Below the pieces are notes generated by a model that was not told the DNA's origin, did no database searches, and was given only the letters and a program-made list of their open reading frames with translations. From assembly GCA_937961295.1 (NCBI GenBank), contig CALGOK010000196.1:1-7470 (forward strand): DNA of 7,470 nt. Reading direction: 5' to 3'. This DNA is from an uncultured Gemmatimonadota bacterium (GTDB lineage: Bacteria; Gemmatimonadota; Gemmatimonadetes; Gemmatimonadales; GWC2-71-9). A program made the translations under genes and the position numbers. Of the stretch, positions 1 through 5,564 are shown piece by piece. Position 1 is the stretch's first letter. The number at the start of each line of letters is the position of its first letter.

Positions 1-1303
1 GCTCCCCGTCCCCCGTCCCCCCGTCCCCCGTCACGACGGTCGCTCCGCTCCCGGCCGGCAGCACCTGCAGCACCCCGCTGGCCTTGGCCCAGGCGGCGCG
101 GAAGGTGGCGCACGGGGCCTCGCCGTCGTCCAGCAGCCGGTTCCCCTCCCGGGCCGCCTCGAACAGAGCCGCCAACGCCCGAGGGGTGTTGAGGTCGTCG
201 TCCATCGCCCGGGCGAAGTCGGTCTCCAGCCGGGTCGCCGCCAGCTCGAACCCCGTCGAGGGCCCCTCCGCCGCCGCCCGGAGCCGGGCGTCGAACGCCC
301 CCAATCGCCGCGATCCCTCGCGGGCGGAGTCGAGCGACTCGTCGGTGAAGTCGAGCGGGGCGCGGTAGTGGGTGGTGGCGAACAGCAGCCGCACCGTCCC
401 GGCGTCGACCCCCTCCTCGCGCAGGTCGCGGGCGGTGAGGATGTTGCCGAACCGCTTGCTCATCTTGGTGCCGGCCATGGTGAGGAACTCGCCGTGCACC
501 CAGAATCGGGCGAAGTGCTCCTCGCCGGTATGGGCGCAGCTCTGGGCGATCTCGTCCTCGTGGTGCGGGAAGACCAGGTCGATCCCGCCGGCGTGGATGT
601 CGAGCACCGTGGCGCCGAACCTCCGGCCGATCGCCTCGAGCGCCATGGCGGAGCACTCGAGGTGCCAGCCGGGCCGGCCGCGGCCGAACGGCGCGTCCCA
701 CGCCGCACCCACCTGCTCGTCCTCCGGCCGCGCCGCCTTCCACAGCACGAAGTCGCGGGCGTCCTCCTTGGTGTACTCGTCGTCGCTGGTGCGGCCGCCA
801 GCGCCGCCCTTGAGCTCGCGGGTGTCGAGCCGCGACAGCCGGCCGTACGCCTGGAACCGCGCGATGGCGAAGTACACCGAGCCGTCGTCGCCGCGGTACG
901 CCACGCCCTTGGCGAGCAGCGACTCCACCAGCGCGATCATCGGCGCGATGAACTCGGTCGCGCGGGGGTACTCGTGCGCCGGGAGGATCCGGAGGTACTC
1001 GCAGTCGGCGAAGAAGGCATCGACGAACTGCCGGGTGTGGTCGTTGAGCTGCTTCCCTGCCGCGACCGCTCCCTTGATGGTCTTGTCGTCCACGTCGGTG
1101 AGATTCATGACGTGGAACACCTCGTGCCCGCTCGCCTCGAGCCAGCGGCGCAGCACGTCCTCGAACAGGAACGTCCGGAAGTTGCCGATGTGGGCGTAGT
1201 TGTAGACCGTCGGACCGCAGGTGTAGAGCGACACGCGCGGCGGATCGAGCGGCAGGAACGGATCCACGCTGCGGGTGAGCGTGTTGTGGAGCCGCAGCGT
1301 CAC
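1..1303 (-). CDS. cysS: Cysteinyl-tRNA synthetase, 3' end cut by window edge
   Basis: This gene encodes the class I enzyme that charges tRNA-Cys with cysteine in the cytoplasm. The frame is open from a GTG at 1303 to the window edge, giving 434 residues of a family usually about 460-490 long. Visible motifs are the HIGH-type signature (HIGN, residues 38-41), likely zinc ligands C29, C217, H247 and E251 (the last two within FPHHEDE), and the KMSKS loop, here KMSKR (280-284), followed by FGN. The start of the DALR-type anticodon-binding region (DLNTPRALAALFE) follows. The GTG start is supported by GGAGG just upstream and by near alignment of C29 with the N-terminal zinc cysteine of E. coli CysRS. 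The start overlaps the stop of the upstream channel gene by four bases (GTGA), so translation is probably coupled. The last visible residues are an odd Gly/Asp/Thr run encoded by a heptamer repeat. The usual C-terminal helices rich in Arg/Ala/Asp should lie beyond the edge. Confidence 0.95.
   Translation of the reverse strand, partial: MTLRLHNTLTRSVDPFLPLDPPRVSLYTCGPTVYNYAHIGNFRTFLFEDVLRRWLEASGHEVFHVMNLTDVDDKTIKGAVAAGKQLNDHTRQFVDAFFADCEYLRILPAHEYPRATEFIAPMIALVESLLAKGVAYRGDDGSVYFAIARFQAYGRLSRLDTRELKGGAGGRTSDDEYTKEDARDFVLWKAARPEDEQVGAAWDAPFGRGRPGWHLECSAMALEAIGRRFGATVLDIHAGGIDLVFPHHEDEIAQSCAHTGEEHFARFWVHGEFLTMAGTKMSKRFGNILTARDLREEGVDAGTVRLLFATTHYRAPLDFTDESLDSAREGSRRLGAFDARLRAAAEGPSTGFELAATRLETDFARAMDDDLNTPRALAALFEAAREGNRLLDDGEAPCATFRAAWAKASGVLQVLPAGSGATVVTGDGGTGDGE
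4..32. repeat. Tandem heptamer CCCCGTC, four units
   Basis: Four units of CCCCGTC lie head to tail (4-10, 11-17, 18-25 with one extra C, 26-32). They fall inside the open cysS frame, where the minus strand reads GAC GGG type codons as a Gly/Asp/Thr-rich stretch. A unit of seven, with one of eight, is prone to slippage, and gain or loss of one unit would shift the frame. The block is followed at 39-50 by GTCGCTCCGCTC, which also follows the heptamer block at 5465-5484. Confidence 0.85.
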
Positions 1304-2226
1304 GACCCCTCCGCCGCGAAGCCGTCGTCGCCGCGGTGGTGGCGCACGTGCACGGTGCGCTGCGGGAACGGGATCTCGATCCCTTCCTGGTCGAGCCGCT
1401 TCTTGGCGCGGCGGCGGAACTCGCGCGCCACGTCCCACTGCATCCCGGGCTTGGTGCGGATCATCACCCGGATCGCCACCGACGAGTCGCCGAGGTCCTG
1501 CACCCCGACCATCTCGGGCATGCCATCGAGGCGCGCCGCCCACGTCTTGTCCTCGCCGAACTGCTTTGCCTCGTCGCGCAGCACCTCGAGCGCCTGATCG
1601 ACGTCGCTGCCGTAGCCCACCCCGATGTCGAGCACCGCGCGCGACCAGCCACGGGTCTTGTTGCTCACCGTGGTGATCTGGCCGTTGGGGATGATGTGCA
1701 GGATCCCCTCGACATCGCGCAGGTGCACCACGCGCAGCGTGATCTGCTCCACGCCGCCGCTCAGCCCCGCCACTTCGATCACGTCGCCGATGTCGAACTG
1801 GTTCTCGGAGAGGATGAAGAAACCGGCGATGACGTCCTTGACCAGCGACTGCGAGCCGAACGACACCGCGAGCCCGATCACGCCGGCACCCGCCAGCAGC
1901 GGGCCGATGTCCATGAACACGCCGAGGGTGAGGATCGTGGCGAAGACCAGGATCACGATCTTGCCGGCACCGCGCAGCAGCCCCGAGATGGTCTGGGCCC
2001 GCTTCTCGTCGTACGACATGGAGCTGTCGTCGCCGTCGTCGGCCGAGGAGACGATGCGGGCCGCGACCAGCTTGACCGCAATCCACGCCGCCAGCGCCAG
2101 GAGCCAGACGATCAGGATTCGGACGCCGTACTGGCGCGCCGTCTCGAGCTCGATGCCGAAGTAGTCGAACCACGACTCGAGCGTGGCGGTGAGGTCGAGC
2201 AGGACCCCGGAGAGGAAGTGGCTCAT
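1300..2226 (-). CDS. MscS-family small-conductance mechanosensitive channel
   Basis: This is an inner-membrane channel of the MscS family, which releases solutes when membrane tension rises on osmotic downshift. From ATG 2226 it is 308 residues, close to E. coli MscS (286). Hydrophobic segments lie at about residues 34-57 and 89-107. The pore-lining TM3 follows, with GAGVIGLAVSFGSQSLVKD at about 113-131 and the family stretch FDIGDVIEV. The cytoplasmic beta domain then shows GVEQITLRVVHLRD and HIIPNGQI, which matches the VIPNG motif of MscS. The C-terminal alpha/beta domain ends in a charged tail. A TTG three codons upstream (2235) is an alternative start; neither start has a good ribosome binding site, and I prefer the ATG. 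The stop overlaps the cysS start. The subfamily cannot be fixed by eye, so I give no symbol. Confidence 0.93.
   Translation of the reverse strand: MSHFLSGVLLDLTATLESWFDYFGIELETARQYGVRILIVWLLALAAWIAVKLVAARIVSSADDGDDSSMSYDEKRAQTISGLLRGAGKIVILVFATILTLGVFMDIGPLLAGAGVIGLAVSFGSQSLVKDVIAGFFILSENQFDIGDVIEVAGLSGGVEQITLRVVHLRDVEGILHIIPNGQITTVSNKTRGWSRAVLDIGVGYGSDVDQALEVLRDEAKQFGEDKTWAARLDGMPEMVGVQDLGDSSVAIRVMIRTKPGMQWDVAREFRRRAKKRLDQEGIEIPFPQRTVHVRHHRGDDGFAAEGS
1306..1312 (-). promoter_or_regulatory. Ribosome binding site of cysS
   Basis: The minus strand reads GGAGGGG here, with the GGAGG core four bases before the GTG at 1303. It lies inside the end of the channel gene and decides the GTG start of cysS. 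Confidence 0.75.
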
Positions 2227-2275
2227 CCCGGGCAAGTTGGCGGCACCAGCCGGAGCCGGTCAACGGCGCAGCGCC

Positions 2276-2470
2276 CTACGCCTCCACCACCCGCGACCCC
2301 TTCACCGCCACCCCTCGGCTCAGCAGCTCGGCCAGGACCTCCTCGGGGGAGAGATCGTCCAGCGCCACGGCCGCGCGGTTCTCCCCCAGCGGCAGCAGGA
2401 CCAGCGGGGTTGGCCGGGGGAGCGGCCCAGTAGTGGGCGAGAGGTCGAGGACGAGCATCCGGCGCGGCAT
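2276..2470 (-). CDS. Small hypothetical protein upstream of the MscS channel gene
   Basis: This is a short open frame of 64 residues from ATG 2470, or 60 from ATG 2458; GTG codons near 2500 are also possible. No start has a recognisable ribosome binding site. I do not recognise the family. Third positions are nearly all G or C, as in the neighbouring real genes. The C-terminal half looks like a folded piece: a beta-like VLLPLGENRAAVALDD followed by a helix SPEEVLAELLSRG and a strand VAVKGSRVVE. The N-terminal half is rich in Pro, Leu and Thr. No signal peptide or membrane segment is visible. It lies about 50 bases upstream of the channel gene on the same strand, so it may be the first gene of that transcription unit. 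It could also be a chance frame in GC-rich DNA. Confidence 0.55.
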   Translation of the reverse strand: MPRRMLVLDLSPTTGPLPRPTPLVLLPLGENRAAVALDDLSPEEVLAELLSRGVAVKGSRVVEA

Positions 2471-2567
2471 GGGCGGAGGATACGAACCGAACGTCACCAC
2501 GACGTCACGGATTCGCGCCCGAGGGACTCAGGATCACGCGGACGTGTCTGGCGTCTCCACCCTGGAC

Positions 2568-2670
2568 CACCGTCGGGAGTCGCGCGTTCCCAGCCGCCAT
2601 CGTCCCTTCTCCCACCCTGATCCCGCCCGGACACGGACGAGCGGCGGGGAACGCGCGACTCCCGTCGGTG
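2568..2670. repeat. Imperfect palindrome, 30-bp arms
   Basis: The arms 2568-2597 and 2641-2670 are inverted repeats matching at 28 of 30 positions, with 18 consecutive pairs (2574-2591 with 2647-2664). Inside, TCGTCC (2600-2605) pairs with GGACGA (2635-2640), extending the stem towards a loop at about 2606-2634. The element lies between two minus-strand genes. No T run follows on the minus strand, so a classical intrinsic terminator is not supported; a REP-like or MITE-like element or a structured RNA is possible. Confidence 0.8.
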
Positions 2671-2675
2671 CGCGC

Positions 2676-2766
2676 CCACCAGACCACTTCGCGGCTTGCC
2701 CGACCTCGGTGGGCCGGACTCCATGGCTGGCCGAGGGTCGGTGGCAAGCCGCTTCGGGTCCGGTGG
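2676..2766. repeat. Second imperfect palindrome downstream of the GWxTD-like gene
   Basis: GCGGCTTGCC (2691-2700) pairs perfectly with GGCAAGCCGC (2743-2752). Further pairs continue inward (CGACC 2701-2705 with GGTCG 2736-2740, then TCGG 2706-2709 with CCGA 2731-2734) and outward across small internal loops (GACC with GGTC, CCACC 2676-2680 with GGTGG 2762-2766). It begins about 42 bases after the stop of the upstream minus-strand gene, so it would form a hairpin at the 3' end of that transcript. No T run is seen. Confidence 0.65.
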
Positions 2767-2807
2767 ACGCGCGGCGGACCGACCCGGGGGCTTGTCGCTG
2801 TTCGCCA

Positions 2808-5096
2808 CTACCTGACCAGCAACCGCGCGCTCCGCCTCGCCACCGTCCCATCGGCGTCGGTCACGGTCACCTCGAGCCGGTACTCGCCGTCGTCGAGGCG
2901 TTCGATGCCCACCAGTCGCTGCAGCTCGGTGAGGCCGGCGCCAATCCGCGCCGCGAACTCCAGCGCCAGCGCCTCGCGTTCCTCCCGCGGCGTGACCCGC
3001 ACCAGCGCCACCCGGATCGTGGCATCCTCGCGTACCGTGGTGCTCTGCACCTGCCAGTACACGGTGAGCGGTTCATTCCGGTCGAATGCGCCGAGCGGCC
3101 CGAGCGGCACATCGGTGCCGCCGGTGGTGTGCCAGGTCTGGCCCTGCGAGGTGGCGCCGAGGATCAGGTCGGAGAGAACCAGTGGCCCGGAGTCGAGCGA
3201 CCGGGTGTCGACTTGCCACGCGCGGCCGCGTCGATCGGCACCTTGGCTCGCCACCAGCGACCACGCGCTCACGCTCGGCGTGGTCGGCACCACCAGGTAG
3301 CCGGTGAGGTGCGACTTGCCGCGGAGCCGCGCGGGAAGGCGCAGCCGCCGGACCGCGTCGGTCTCCTGCCACGAGCCTTGCCTGCCGTCCCACTGCCGGA
3401 GGGTGAGCGCGATCGTGGCGGTGACCCCGGTGGAGTCCTCCTCGCGCGCCACGTCGCCCACCTTCACGGCATACGGCACCACGGCGAGTTGCGCCCCGCT
3501 GCGCGGATCCCAGACCCGTGCCAGCGTGGCCACGGTGGCGATCGGGTGCTCCCCGCGCACGGCATTGTCGTCCGTCGTGGTGGCGAGTTCCATCATTGCT
3601 TCGTCCTCGAGCCGCAGTTGCCCGACGGTCTCGGGATTGAGTGGTGGGAACGTGGGGATACTGGGAGTGGCGGTTGCACGGTTGGTCATGCTGCAGCGTC
3701 GCGAATCGATGTCGCAGAGGTACGAGCCGAGGACCCCGGCGACGAGTCGCGTGGCCTCCGCGGACCCGTCGAACTGCTCACCCTCGAAGTGCACCAGAAG
3801 GCCTCCCCCATCGAGACGATAGAGCCACGCCTCCCGAACGTTGTGGTGGGAGCCCGAGGGGTGACAGAGCTGGATGCCGTACTCGGGAATCTCGTGCTCG
3901 ACCAGTCCGGAGGCGCAGTATCCCGTCGGCCTGGCACTCGTAGTGGCGGAGAGGTACATGCCACCCGACCACGGGATCCGCGTCTCCGGTCGACCCCACC
4001 GCATCCAGACCGCCGCGCGGTCATCGAAACCCGGATGTCGGCCGAGATAGAATCGCCACGGCTGGGCGGGGACAACGCCCGGCTCGACCCACTTGGCCAC
4101 CCACCCGTATCCGAGTGGGTTGTCTGGTGTGGATGCGAACTGGAAGCGCTCCCACTGCGACCGATGCAGGCCTCTCCGGAACGCGGAGTCTGCGTACGCC
4201 AGTCGCGCGAAGTGCTCCGCCATCCGGCTCCCCGGTGCCCGGCCGTCGCGCACGTCCCGCATGGTGAACCGATCCCTGACCCAGCTCGTTCGCAGCGAAT
4301 CCGGAAGCGCTGACCATTCCGCCTCTTCCTCCGGCTCGAGGAACCAGCGCAGCTGCCAGACGATTGGCGCCCAACTCGCGGAGTCGCGCGCCGTGGCCAC
4401 CGCTCGGTGGAAGAGCCGCTGACCCTCTGTCGTGTCCGCCGCCACGAATCGGAGCCATGCCAGGTGAACCAGTTGCCAAGTCGAGTCCACGCCGGCCTCG
4501 AGCGCGAGCTCGCCGCATCGGGCGGCGACCTGACGATCTCCAGCTCGCCGATTGAACTCCGCGCAGCCGCGCAGCGTCATGGCGCCGCGCGCACCGAGTT
4601 CTGCGGCACTCCCCAGCGCCTGGCCGATTCGTTCCTGCTCCGCCGGGTGGTTCTCCGCCAGCGCGAGCTCGCCGAGCAACTCGGCGCTCGCGGCGTGTCC
4701 AGGCTCGAGGGCCAGCGCCTCGAGCAACGATCGAGTCGCCCCCTTGTGCCACGAGTCGCCGAGGGACATCAGCACCCCTTCACGGGCGATGACATCGGCG
4801 GCGTAGAGTAGCGCGCGGGCGCAGCCGAGCGCGTGCCAGTCGGACGCGGTGGCTCGGCCTCGTCGCACGACGGCGCTGCGCGCCGACTCGGTCTCGAGCA
4901 GTGCGCCGCGGTCTTCGGGGGCCGAATGGGGACAACTGGCGCGGATGGCAGTGTTGGTCGCGGCGATCGCGGCACGGAGCTCGGCGATGCCGCTGGGAGG
5001 AGGACTGCCGTTAGTGCCGTCCCCTCCCGAAGACTCCCGCTGTGCGGGAAGCAGGCAGGGGGAGGCGAACAGAAGCAGCAGGATCGCCACGCGCAT
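2808..5096 (-). CDS. Secreted protein related to the GWxTD-domain family, with helical-repeat N-terminal region
   Basis: This is a 762-residue protein. A signal peptide (MRVAILLLLFASPCLLPAQ) probably ends at LPA-Q around residue 18; the Cys at 14 is not in a proper lipobox. Residues about 85-255 are Ala/Leu-rich helical hairpins like degenerate TPRs (for example LLEALALEPGHAASAELLGE, 124-143). Residues about 265-375 resemble the core of GWxTD-domain proteins seen in Gemmatimonadota and Acidobacteria: SWVRDRFTMRD, then MAEHFARLAYADSAFR, then GFDDRAAVWMRWGRPETRI (356-374), comparable to the family pattern GWxTDRGxVYIRYGPPDE. The Trp and Thr of the name motif are not kept. The C-terminal part (about 515-762) is beta-rich with LVLSDLILG, EPLTVYWQVQ and YRLEVTVTDADGTVARRSAR, as in the Ig-like end of these proteins. 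Six or so Cys after residue 90 suggest disulfides. The biochemical role is unknown. The start has GGAGG five bases upstream. It is transcribed away from phoD. Confidence 0.8.
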   Translation of the reverse strand: MRVAILLLLFASPCLLPAQRESSGGDGTNGSPPPSGIAELRAAIAATNTAIRASCPHSAPEDRGALLETESARSAVVRRGRATASDWHALGCARALLYAADVIAREGVLMSLGDSWHKGATRSLLEALALEPGHAASAELLGELALAENHPAEQERIGQALGSAAELGARGAMTLRGCAEFNRRAGDRQVAARCGELALEAGVDSTWQLVHLAWLRFVAADTTEGQRLFHRAVATARDSASWAPIVWQLRWFLEPEEEAEWSALPDSLRTSWVRDRFTMRDVRDGRAPGSRMAEHFARLAYADSAFRRGLHRSQWERFQFASTPDNPLGYGWVAKWVEPGVVPAQPWRFYLGRHPGFDDRAAVWMRWGRPETRIPWSGGMYLSATTSARPTGYCASGLVEHEIPEYGIQLCHPSGSHHNVREAWLYRLDGGGLLVHFEGEQFDGSAEATRLVAGVLGSYLCDIDSRRCSMTNRATATPSIPTFPPLNPETVGQLRLEDEAMMELATTTDDNAVRGEHPIATVATLARVWDPRSGAQLAVVPYAVKVGDVAREEDSTGVTATIALTLRQWDGRQGSWQETDAVRRLRLPARLRGKSHLTGYLVVPTTPSVSAWSLVASQGADRRGRAWQVDTRSLDSGPLVLSDLILGATSQGQTWHTTGGTDVPLGPLGAFDRNEPLTVYWQVQSTTVREDATIRVALVRVTPREEREALALEFAARIGAGLTELQRLVGIERLDDGEYRLEVTVTDADGTVARRSARLLVR

Positions 5097-5101
5097 CGGG
5101 G

Positions 5102-5106
5102 CCTCC
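5102..5106 (-). promoter_or_regulatory. Ribosome binding site of the GWxTD-like gene
   Basis: The minus strand reads GGAGG with a five-base gap to the ATG at 5096. It supports that ATG, which also places the signal peptide exactly at the N-terminus. Confidence 0.75.
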
Positions 5107-5254
5107 GCAGGGGGCGGAGCGGGGTGGTCGCGAGGTCGAGAATCTGGCGGCGAAAGCGCCGGCCCGGAAGCGGCCGACAGCGAGGGGACGGCGGCGACCG
5201 GCGGGGATGCACATTGATCGGCGGGGGCGGCACCACCGACGGACGGTCTCGTGT

Positions 5255-5349
5255 GGCGGCCGGGTCACCTCCGCCGTCGCTTCGACCCCTCGTCTGCGGC
5301 GGTCTGGCCCGCACTCGGTCGGTGCGACGGCGGAGGTGACCCGGCTGCC
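5255..5349. repeat. Near-perfect 33-bp inverted repeat
   Basis: The arms 5255-5287 and 5317-5349 match as inverted repeats at 30 of 33 positions, including a perfect 22-bp core (5259-5280 with 5324-5345). The spacer is 29 bases (5288-5316). The element sits between divergently transcribed genes, where a terminator is not expected. This favours a REP/MITE-like element, a protein-binding palindrome or a structured leader RNA. No transposase is present in the window. Confidence 0.85.
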
Positions 5350-5377
5350 GACTGCACGCCCGCTGAACGCTGCCAAC

Positions 5378-5412
5378 GGGACCTGCTCCACGTTTCGGGG
5401 ACAGCAGGTCCC
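5378..5412. repeat. Hairpin with 10-bp perfect arms
   Basis: GGGACCTGCT (5378-5387) pairs with AGCAGGTCCC (5403-5412) around a 15-base loop, in which CG..CG and CC..GG pairs could extend the stem. It directly precedes another hairpin and a heptamer block. Confidence 0.7.
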
Positions 5413-5450
5413 TCGACTCCGCGCCCTTTGGGCGCTTCGCTCGGGATGAG
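5409..5450. repeat. Palindromic element with GCGCCC-TTT-GGGCGC core
   Basis: The core 5421-5435 is a perfect 6-bp hairpin with a TTT loop. It is flanked by TCCC (5409-5412) and GGGA (5443-5446), which can pair across an imperfect middle part. The flanks TCCCTCGAC and TTCGCTCGGGATGAG look like the intergenic repeat style I associate with environmental GC-rich genomes; that association is from memory and unverified. Confidence 0.5.
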
Positions 5451-5464
5451 GTCAGGTCCACCCC

Positions 5465-5496
5465 GCCCCTCGCCCCTCGCTCCCGTCGCTCCGCTC
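5465..5496. repeat. GCCCCTC heptamer block followed by GTCGCTCCGCTC
   Basis: Two exact GCCCCTC units (5465-5471, 5472-5478) and a partial one (GCTCCC, 5479-5484) are followed by the 12-mer GTCGCTCCGCTC (5485-5496). The heptamer recurs at 7147-7183, and the 12-mer recurs exactly at 39-50 next to another heptamer block. Confidence 0.7.
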
Positions 5497-5564
5497 GGGG
5501 GCAGGCCTCGCATTGTCGCCAATTCTGGGGTTGATTGGCGGTATCCCCACTCAGCGACGGCCCC

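Larger units (their letters stand above)
2471..2807. other. Intergenic region without a convincing gene
   Basis: Open frames cross this stretch on both strands, but none has a ribosome binding site or recognisable protein character, and their translations are rich in Arg, Ser, Pro and Gly, as expected for non-coding GC-rich DNA. The stretch is mostly filled by the two palindromes at 2568-2670 and 2676-2766. A promoter for the small gene and the channel gene should lie here, but I see no clear -35/-10 pair. Confidence 0.6.
5097..5564. other. Divergent intergenic region filled with palindromes
   Basis: This 468-base stretch separates the divergent GWxTD-like and phoD genes and should hold both promoters. 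Open frames cross it but have no protein character. It contains the inverted repeat at 5255-5349, the hairpins at 5378-5412 and 5421-5435, and the heptamer block at 5465-5484. The most AT-containing part is 5511-5545, just before phoD, which could be its promoter, but no convincing -35/-10 pair is visible. Confidence 0.6.

Noticed and set aside
368..1597. Long plus-strand open frames opposite cysS and the channel gene
   Set aside because: They are antisense shadows of well-recognised genes in GC-rich DNA. Their translations are rich in Arg, His, Pro and Ala, with no known domain.
2240..2275. Terminator between the small gene and the channel gene
   Set aside because: GGCGC-T-GCGCC on the minus strand is too short, its one-base loop is implausible, and there is no T run.
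2433..4313. Plus-strand open frame of 626 codons opposite the GWxTD-like gene
   Set aside because: The opposite strand has a signal peptide, a good ribosome binding site and family-like motifs. This frame shows only biased composition and runs through the palindromes.
5255..5349. Intrinsic terminator
   Set aside because: There is no T run, and the flanking genes are divergent, so no transcript is expected to end here.
5100..5450. Plus-strand and minus-strand frames across the divergent intergenic region
   Set aside because: They run through the inverted repeats, giving mirrored low-complexity translations, and have no ribosome binding site or recognisable domain.
5511..5560. Sigma-70-type promoter for phoD
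   Set aside because: TTGTCG at 5513 has no acceptable -10 at 16-18 bases. The region is only suggestive, so no promoter is called.
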